A program made the translations under genes and the position numbers. The notes beneath the pieces are model-generated. The model did not search any database. It was not told the origin of the DNA and was given only the letters and a program-made list of their open reading frames with translations. A stretch of 25,033 bases of DNA, taken from Circinella minor. Lineage: Eukaryota > Mucoromycota > Mucoromycetes > Mucorales > Lichtheimiaceae. The stretch is taken from positions 1 through 25,033 of the forward strand of contig JAEPRB010000390.1 of NCBI GenBank assembly GCA_016758965.1, read 5' to 3'. Positions 19,403 through 25,033 of this stretch are shown one piece after another (the stretch's first letter is position 1; every line of letters starts with the position of its first letter).

Positions 19403-19906
19403 TTGCAGTACTGCAAATTTAAAGGTACCCTCAAGATAGTGGGGTGGGTTTTCTTGGTGATCATCATTATTATCCATCTGATTGTGATTATGTTCTCCAA
19501 AATGAACAAGTGTACAAACGTTGCTTTCAAAATAAAAAAATGCATGTGCTCTACAAGTTCTATTATGGTACAGAGAACTACTACAACCAGGACATCCAGC
19601 GTTTATTTGATTTTTTACAGCAGCTTCAGTTATTCCAGGTCGACATTGAAACATAAAAAAAGGACAACTTTTGTCTTTACATACAATAAATCCATTGCAT
19701 GTCTTTTTGTAACGTCTGCAATTACCTCCTGCTATTCCTCGCATTCGACGATTACTATGCATGCTACGCATTGCCCAACCAATGTCAAGTGAAAAGCGAT
19801 CATATCTATCTTTTTCGATGTTGAAGTGAGCCAGGGCTGTTTCTGAATATCTCCCATTTGGGTATCTTTTATTGAAGAAAGTAACAATGTTGTTTTCAGT
19901 AGACAT
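19403..19906 (-). pseudogene. E1 transposase-protease fusion, 5' part (GCM/FLYWCH-like zinc domain)
   Basis: ATG 19906-19904 starts a 168-codon open frame on the minus strand that runs into E2. Residues about 63-141 hold a Cys/His-rich domain: Cys at 63, 70, 76, 81, 88, 105, 108, 118 and 131, then His 139 and 141 in GEHNHNQ. This pattern resembles the WRKY/GCM/FLYWCH-type DNA-binding domains found before MULE cores. The frame joins 5229-2614 in register when E2 is removed by either TSD reading. Residues after GTFKFAVLQ in the raw frame come from E2's TIR. GTG at 19930 also lies in this frame, but the ATG is preferred. Confidence 0.8.
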
Positions 19907-19914
19907 TTTATTAA

Positions 19915-20033
19915 TTAAAAAAAAGTGCACGATGCATTTCTTCAGGAATATTCCAGTGCACTATTAATATATTTGTGGCTTGTTGGTACACGATAGCCTA
20001 ATTAGGGTGGTGCACGATTTTTGGAGGTCCCCC
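19915..20033 (-). repeat. E1 right terminal inverted repeat
   Basis: Inverted relative of 1881-2000, carrying GTGCACGATG (19925-19934), AGTGCACTATT, ACACGATAG and GGTGGTGCACGAT. It also contains the immediate 5' region of the E1 gene, so the promoter and transposase sites probably overlap (inference). Confidence 0.75.
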
Positions 20034-20042
20034 TTGGGCATG
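20034..20042. repeat. E1 target-site duplication, right copy
   Basis: CTTGGGCAT, identical to 1872-1880. Confidence 0.85.
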
Positions 20043-20265
20043 GGTAACATCTAACATGTATGAGGCAAAAAGAATTATTAAAACCCAAAGTCTCCTGAGG
20101 TCACCAAGTCCATGACTTTTTAATTCCCCAACCATTAGATAATCAGCACAGATAATATGAATGGGGCTTCTGAGCCAATAAGAAATCAGTTTATTGAATA
20201 GCCAATCAAAAATGATTTTATTGAAAAAAAAACTCTCTCTTTAAAAACTTAAAAGCTTTATTATT
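20043..20265. other. Flank between E1 and the palindromic element
   Basis: No convincing gene. If the minus-strand exon at 1609-1811 is real, upstream exons or intron sequence of that gene could lie here; I could not find a clear one. Confidence 0.3.
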
Positions 20266-20557
20266 AGAGAGTTTCGGGAGTTCATATTTTCATGAAAATA
20301 TGAAATCAACCCAAATATGGATGAAATGTAAAATGATTTTGCTGAGAAGTTTTCTGGTAACACAACAATGCGATGAAGAGTAAATTTCAGATATTATTAT
20401 TGGAACGGTGCGCGTTTTTAGCGTTATTCATACACCACTTTTGTATTTGTAAATACGAAGTGGTTCGTATTTTCATGAAAGCGGATGTTGAATCGTGACC
20501 TGTTTTTCCTTTTACAGCTTCGTATTTTCACCAAAATACAATCTCCCGAAACTCTCT
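20266..20557. mobile_element. Short palindromic TIR element (MITE-like)
   Basis: The ends are AGAGAGTTTCGGGAG and its inverted copy CTCCCGAAACTCTCT, with further inverted similarity around TATTTT and GAAAATA. ATTATT flanks both sides and may be a TSD, though its low complexity makes this weak. Inside the left end, TTCATATTTTCATGAAAATA starts a perfect 24-bp palindrome. The 292-bp body has no gene. Confidence 0.7.
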
Positions 20558-20680
20558 ATTATTTCACATAACCTTTGCTGTTTCGAGTTCACAGTTAAAC
20601 TAGTTACCACCACATGCATTTACATAACTTTAACATTCACCTTGTCTGCCATTCACATTAATTTAACTCATTTCAATATA

Positions 20681-22371
20681 ATGCCAAAACAAAAACAAAG
20701 TGGACCGCAGAAAAAAAAGGAACCTCCACCAAAAATAATAATACTGGTAGTAGATAAACAACCTTGTCTTTTACCAGCGATAAAACAAAAAATATCATCA
20801 ATAGCGAGCATACTTCCACTTTAATAACTGACAAAGGTAAAAAGCCCTTGTACAGTTCTATTGTAAAGGGAGCGGCATCATCATCCACGCTAGTAGAAAA
20901 AAGTACAATACCGTCACTATCACCACTATCATCAGTACTTCCTAGAAAATCTACTGCTGTGGATGCTGGAACTAATACAGAGCAAGAAGATAGTAGTGAA
21001 ACACCTCTTGGGGCAATGCTTTCTTCTATGGCCGATGTGGAAGACCATAATGGTGTCTCAAATGAAAATATATATGATGACATCGATGATATAGATAATA
21101 TTGAAGAGGACACAGAGGGGGATGGGATGATACTGAAGAAGACTTTGAGCTCGAGTTTACAGGTATAGGAACCAGAAATGGGAATAAAACAAATAGCAAT
21201 AATTCAACACAAACCGAATTAGGAGCTATACAAAAGTACCTTAAGGAAGTTCAAAACCATGTTGCAGCACAACGATATCCAGATAACTACAAACAAGGGA
21301 CGTTTTGGATATACCCTAAGGATCCTTATTTTGCTCTCTATAAAAATCTTGATCCCAGTGTTTCTTATATCCCACGAATTTTTTTTTGGAATCCAAAAAT
21401 ACTCATTAAAGATTACAACAAAAAATTGAACTGTCCAACTTACAAAAAGTATCTAATGAAATTGAAAGGTTATGGCAACAGATGTCGTCGAGTGGTAGAT
21501 ATAACAGAGTAAGAAATACGAAACATTTCATATTGAAAAGATGAAAACAATTTTTAATGGGATATTAACTCGAGTATAATTTAAGTTCATTTTATATATT
21601 ATCAGCACGTTACAAATGTGAGGGTGAACAGTGTGGTGCCTCGTTTATGGCTAATGACAAAAAGATTATACAGCAGTTACCCAAATTTTTGCAGTGTCAA
21701 TACCCAGCCTATCTCACTCAATGTGGTGGACTATTGAAAGTAGTTGGTGATATGCTACGACCATTAATACAGAATTCGGTGGGTCCTAAACGATTTCACA
21801 AGCTTTTAGTTGAATTACATACATTAAAACATTCCAGATCAGAATTTCAGTATTTGAATAGTGCTGCATTTCTAAAAGAAAATCCAACTATAAAAATGAT
21901 GCTCAAACCAAACAAAAATATGTTACCATTCTCTGCATTCAACAATGCTAAAGGTTATGCTGGCTATGTCCCTTCTGCCTAATATCTCAGATCGTTTTAT
22001 ACAACATATACCGAAGAAATTCGCCACCTTCTTAATAAGCAGATAATGGTTCTTGATGCATCCTATCTGAAAGGCAACCATAGCTTTAAAATCATCAAAC
22101 TCATAGGCAACTTTTACAGCCTTATACACGGTTTTGAATGAGTATGAAGAAGTGCGGGTTTAGTTTCTTGTCCCAACTAAATCTATCAGTCACCTTAAAT
22201 ATGCTTTTGATGCATTACGCCTTTCACTTGATCTCTATAGGCATTCTCAACCTCAAATTTTTTTTACAGATAATGTTGGAGGGGACAAAAACTTATCGGA
22301 GAGCGTTTCTATCATTAAAGTCAGATGTTAAACCAGTAGACAAGCCTGAGCCTGGAACTGTAATTGATAAC
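20681..22371 (+). pseudogene. DUF6729-type protein with nuclease-like core, decayed and truncated
   Basis: ATG 20681 (MPKQKQSGPQKKK) opens a low-complexity Ser/Thr/Asp/Glu N-terminus. The frame changes at the A-run near 20711-20718, a TAA lies at 20755-20757, and the frame changes again near 21120-21128. Then comes a stretch I recognise as DUF6729: QGTFWIYPKDPYFALYKNLD, YIPRIFFWNPK and RCRRVVDITE. An intron (GTAAGA at 21509, acceptor at 21605) leads to RYKCEGEQCGASF and further conserved sequence. TAA 21980-21982 precedes a block with Asp in MVLDASYLKG, then, in another frame, LNEYEEVRV and FFTDNVGGDK; this spacing resembles an RNase H-like nuclease or transposase core (inference). Another stop follows the LNEYEEVRV block, near 22162. 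The chromovirus LTR cuts the gene at 22371. Confidence 0.65.
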
Positions 22372-22804
22372 TGTTATATCAATCGAAATTAATAAAATAA
22401 AAGAGACAGTAATAAGTCAACGAGACCCAAAAGAACAATAATTGAACTGAAGTTTATTATAATAAAATATTATCACTATTTATATTAAATCCCAATCAAT
22501 GGATGGGTATATCAATATGCGTGTATGAAACAATGATAGTCTTCCGATTTGTTAATGATGATGAATAATGACAATGGTATATGTGAACATTATATCCTAT
22601 ACGTTTTGCCATTGATAAAATAATATATCAACGCAGCTGTCAAATAGTATCAATAAAGAAGACGGACTTCTTTAATATTAAGAGTCATTGAAACATACCG
22701 TAAAAATACCAAAATGTCAGTGAAACATATTTAAAGTAAGCTGTATTTAAATATATATTATTAAATGACTGTTATTATGAAGCCATTGTACGTTGGATAC
22801 AACA
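22372..22804 (-). repeat. 3' LTR of the chromovirus
   Basis: On the minus strand the LTR starts TGTTGTATCC (22804) and ends GATATAACA (22372), so it has TG...CA ends with a short inverted repeat. A TATAAATA box lies at about 22475 in the rightward-read minus strand. Length is 433 bp. The boundary matches the polypurine tract on one side and the break in the DUF6729 gene on the other. Confidence 0.75.
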
Positions 22805-22816
22805 TTACCCCCCACC
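22805..22816 (-). other. Polypurine tract
   Basis: On the minus strand the sequence before the LTR is GGTGGGGGGTAA, the usual plus-strand priming site location in LTR retrotransposons. Confidence 0.7.
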
Positions 22817-23045
22817 AGGTTGGAACAACCGTTTGATTAAGGTGTATGCAAACACTTGTCTTTGAGAAAAGCATATATCAATAAAACTTCAGTTAAAAAC
22901 CCATGGGTCAATAGTTGGGAAAAAATAAGTTTTGGAGAAAGACATATTTAAGTGCGTCTGCATTTATTATTAAGACATGATGATCGACGTGGTAGTGATA
23001 TACATTTAAGATTTTTGTTTGAAATCTTTTCTTGATTCTGACTTG
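22817..23045. other. Non-coding 3' region of the chromovirus
   Basis: Sequence between the chromodomain end and the polypurine tract. No gene; the longest frames are short and of no recognised family. Confidence 0.5.
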
Positions 23046-25033
23046 CTAATATCTTTTAATTTGTGTAAAATCATTGAAGTGCTCAATAGGTTTCCAAGTA
23101 TCATCATCAGGACCGTAACCTTTCCATCGTACAAGATATTTATAATTACCTGGTGTTCCTTCATGATCAATGATCGATTAAACTTCAAAGAAATTATCGC
23201 CTGAAGCAATGGTATCCTGAGAAATTAATTTTATTTGATGTGGGGGAACATCATGTGAATGAAGAGTGCCAGTTGCATCAGTAAGAATGTATTGGCCATT
23301 GCCTCTGTTCTTTCCATGCACTGTATATGGGCCTTCATAACGAACGTCTGTTTTAGAACGGCGAGTCACGTTCTGAATCATACCTTTGCTGCCAATAGGA
23401 AATTCTTTAATAATTCGGAATTTTTTAGAAAATTTTCCTTGCTAGGCTTTTTGAATAGCATCCATACGATCTCTGATGGCTAGAATAACAATATTTGCTA
23501 TGTTTTCTTCCTGTTTGTCATTGAAGTGTATTTTATTATTTACTTCAGTTGAGATTAAATGATTATAGTCTTCCCATAAATTTGGTTGACATGCAAAGAA
23601 GAGAGAAAAAGGGCGGCTGTTGTGTAACTTCGCAATTTTATTATAAATGCTCAGTTGTGCAGCAGGTAAGAAAAGATCCCAATCATCTTTTTTACCATGT
23701 AATCGTTTAACGATGATGCTTTTCATGGCTTTTACCTTAGTCTCGCAAACTCCATTGGCCATTGGATTATAGGAAGTAAGGAGTCGTAAGTCTATACCAC
23801 AGTTATCAAGAAGATGTTTAACAACTTCGTTTACGAATTCTGTGCCACGATCATTTTGGATGATTTTAGGAAAGCCTAAATCCGCAAATACTTGAATAAG
23901 TATTTTTGCAATCATAAGACCTGTTTTGTCTGGAATAGGACGTAAAAGCGTGTAGCGAGAATATATATCAACAATAACGAAGCTATAATTATTTCCTCTT
24001 GGAGTTGTATAATTAAGGTCGCCTGTGTCAAGTGCAATATGATCCCATGGCTTATCAGCATAAATACTACGCATAGGATGAAAACCCCGTTTTGCGAGTG
24101 TGAATCTTTGACAATCAGGACAGCTGGATACTATATTTTGTGCATCCGTTTTAATTGAAGTCCAATGAATATGCTGACTATGCAAATCATCAACTATAGC
24201 ATCGATTCCGAAATGACCATGAAGATGAGCTTGTTGTAGTAAGTTCGTTCGTTCTTCAGGAGGTGGAGTCATAAAATCGGTATAGTCGTTACGAATAGTA
24301 GCAGCGCGTTGTACATGTGTAGAACCATTATAATTCTTTTTATGTGTGGAGCGAGTATCACCCAAGTAAGGTGCAGAAGCGATTAATTGCTTTGGTAAAT
24401 TACCCCCCTTCAGCTTCTGCGAAGTCCAGAGATGTGATATGGTATTGGGAATAATATTATCAATATCTGGAATGTGAATAACTTCAAAATTATAATCACA
24501 TATAACATCGAACCATGTAACCATCATTGGATTAGTAATCGGTTGAGTATGAAGGTATGTTAAAGCTTTATGATCACAATAAATAGTAAACTTTGGTTGA
24601 CCCCATAAAAATTTATGAAAGCGTTTAAGTGCAAAGACTATGCTTAAAAGTTCACGTTTTGTAGTAGAATAATTACGTTCAGCCTTATTTAAAGAGCGTC
24701 CCATAAAACCAATGTATTTATATTGATTTTCAACAACTTGATAAAGAACACTACCAATCCCAGTGGATGAAGCGTCAGTTGCAAGATATAACGGGAGCGA
24801 TTCGTCATATTGACTTAAAATAGGAGCAGATTGTAATGCAATTTTTATATTATTAAAAGCAGTGGTGTGTTCATTGGTCCAGTGTTCAGAAAGATTCTTT
24901 ACTGTACGCAGTTTATCCAATTTACTAGTAAGTTCTTGGACACCAGGAATATGATTCCGCAAATAATTAATATAACCTAAGTATCTTTGTAAAGATGTAG
25001 TATCCTTAGGAAGAGGCCATTCTTGAACGTTGG
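23046..25033 (-). pseudogene. pol: Chromovirus pol 3' part: RT end, RNase H, integrase, chromodomain
   Basis: The minus-strand frame is open from the window edge to 23444. It covers the end of reverse transcriptase (LGYINYLRNHIPGVQEL), RNase H (Asp in YLATDASSTG, Glu in KRELLSIVFA, Asp in IYCDHKALTYL), the H2C2 integrase finger (HLHGHFG, then SSCPDCQRF), and the integrase core with Asp in DHIALDTGDL, Asp in QNDRGTEF and Glu in GVCETKVKAM. TAG 23444-23442 then interrupts the same frame; it resumes through an integrase tail (RYEGPYTV, YILTDATGTLHSHDV), is cut again by TAA 23180-23178, and ends with a chromodomain ([20 protein letters not shown]) at TAG 23048-23046. Chromodomains usually steer integration to marked chromatin. 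The two stops suggest an inactive copy. Confidence 0.9.

Larger units (their letters stand above)
1881..20033. mobile_element. E1: outer Mutator-like (MULE) DNA transposon, split by nested elements
   Basis: The left end begins GAGGTCCACGAAAAATC and the right end, reverse-complemented, begins GGGGACCTCCAAAAATCG; both continue TGCACCACCC. Further in, both ends share CTATCGTG, AATAGTGCAC and a GTGCACGATG-type motif, so the TIR is degenerate but extends about 100 bp. The 9-bp direct repeat CTTGGGCAT flanks it (1872-1880 and 20034-20042), which fits the 8-11 bp TSD usual for MULEs. The element carries one transposase gene on the minus strand, starting 127 bp inside the right end. Removing E2 leaves about 4.0 kb, a plausible autonomous element. 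Confidence 0.85.
22372..25033 (-). mobile_element. Ty3/gypsy LTR retrotransposon of the chromovirus type, partial
   Basis: The element lies on the minus strand with its 3' LTR at lower coordinates and runs off the window at the upper end, so gag, protease, most of the reverse transcriptase and the 5' LTR are not visible. The order seen is RT end, RNase H, integrase, chromodomain, polypurine tract and LTR, diagnostic of Ty3/gypsy chromoviruses. The probable 5-base target copy on this side is ATAAC (22367-22371). Confidence 0.9.

Noticed and set aside
19349..19792. Plus-strand 147-residue frame
   Set aside because: It overlaps the minus-strand zinc-domain exon of E1 and begins inside the E2 TIR; the same start residues appear at 5283 because the TIR is duplicated.
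20754..20785. A ~31-bp intron (GTAGTAG...TTACCAG) in the DUF6729 gene
   Set aside because: It is too short for the other introns here, and a one-base change in the upstream A-run explains the frame better.

Overview
This window is a dense, layered cluster of transposable elements from an AT-rich eukaryotic genome. Introns are short (about 50-110 bp) with GTAAG/GTATG donors, CTAAY-type branch sites and TAG/CAG acceptors. That architecture, plus a DUF6729 protein, a fungal-type CMC (CACTA-like) transposase, MULE transposases and a Ty3/gypsy chromovirus, suggests a fungus, most likely of the Mucoromycota (inference). I see no conventional host housekeeping gene.

The main structure is a nest of insertions, resolved from terminal inverted repeats (TIRs) and target-site duplications (TSDs). 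Outermost is E1 (1881-20033), a Mutator-like element with degenerate TIRs flanked by the 9-bp TSD CTTGGGCAT. E2 (5231-19401), a second and related MULE with a long TIR whose first 59 bp are identical at both ends, sits inside E1's transposase gene and splits it into a 5' part (19906-19403, minus) and a 3' part (5229-2614, minus). Two further elements sit inside E2. E3 (8634-11364) is a different MULE with a five-exon SWIM-type transposase and a 10-bp TSD; it interrupts E2's own gene. E4 (12005-18763) is a CMC element with CACCATGGGAAA ends and the 3-bp TSD TTT; it carries a nine-exon transposase on the minus strand and two plus-strand accessory genes. A small non-autonomous element (2048-2507) also lies in E1. 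With nested DNA removed, E1 is about 4.0 kb and E2 about 4.7 kb, each large enough for one gene.

The most unusual content is the gene shared by E1 and E2. Each encodes a zinc-binding (GCM/FLYWCH-like) N-terminus, a MULE DDE transposase core, an acidic linker, and a C-terminal domain that reads as a ubiquitin-specific-protease-like (C19/C98-type) cysteine protease: an N-terminal Cys box, a central CxxC, and a C-terminal His box. The Cys is kept in E1 and is Tyr in E2. Both genes are decayed by in-frame stops.

Left of E1 lie the 3' part of an unrecognised gene with a very acidic tail (to 1276), a fold-back repeat, and a possible 3' exon on the minus strand (1811-1609), so E1 may sit in or near an intron. 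Right of E1 lie a palindromic TIR element (20266-20557), a decayed DUF6729 gene (20681-22371), and a Ty3/gypsy chromovirus on the minus strand (22372 to the window end) whose 3' LTR interrupts that gene. Nearly every transposase-type gene carries in-frame stops, so this looks like a graveyard; the 176-residue E4 accessory gene is the clearest intact reading frame.
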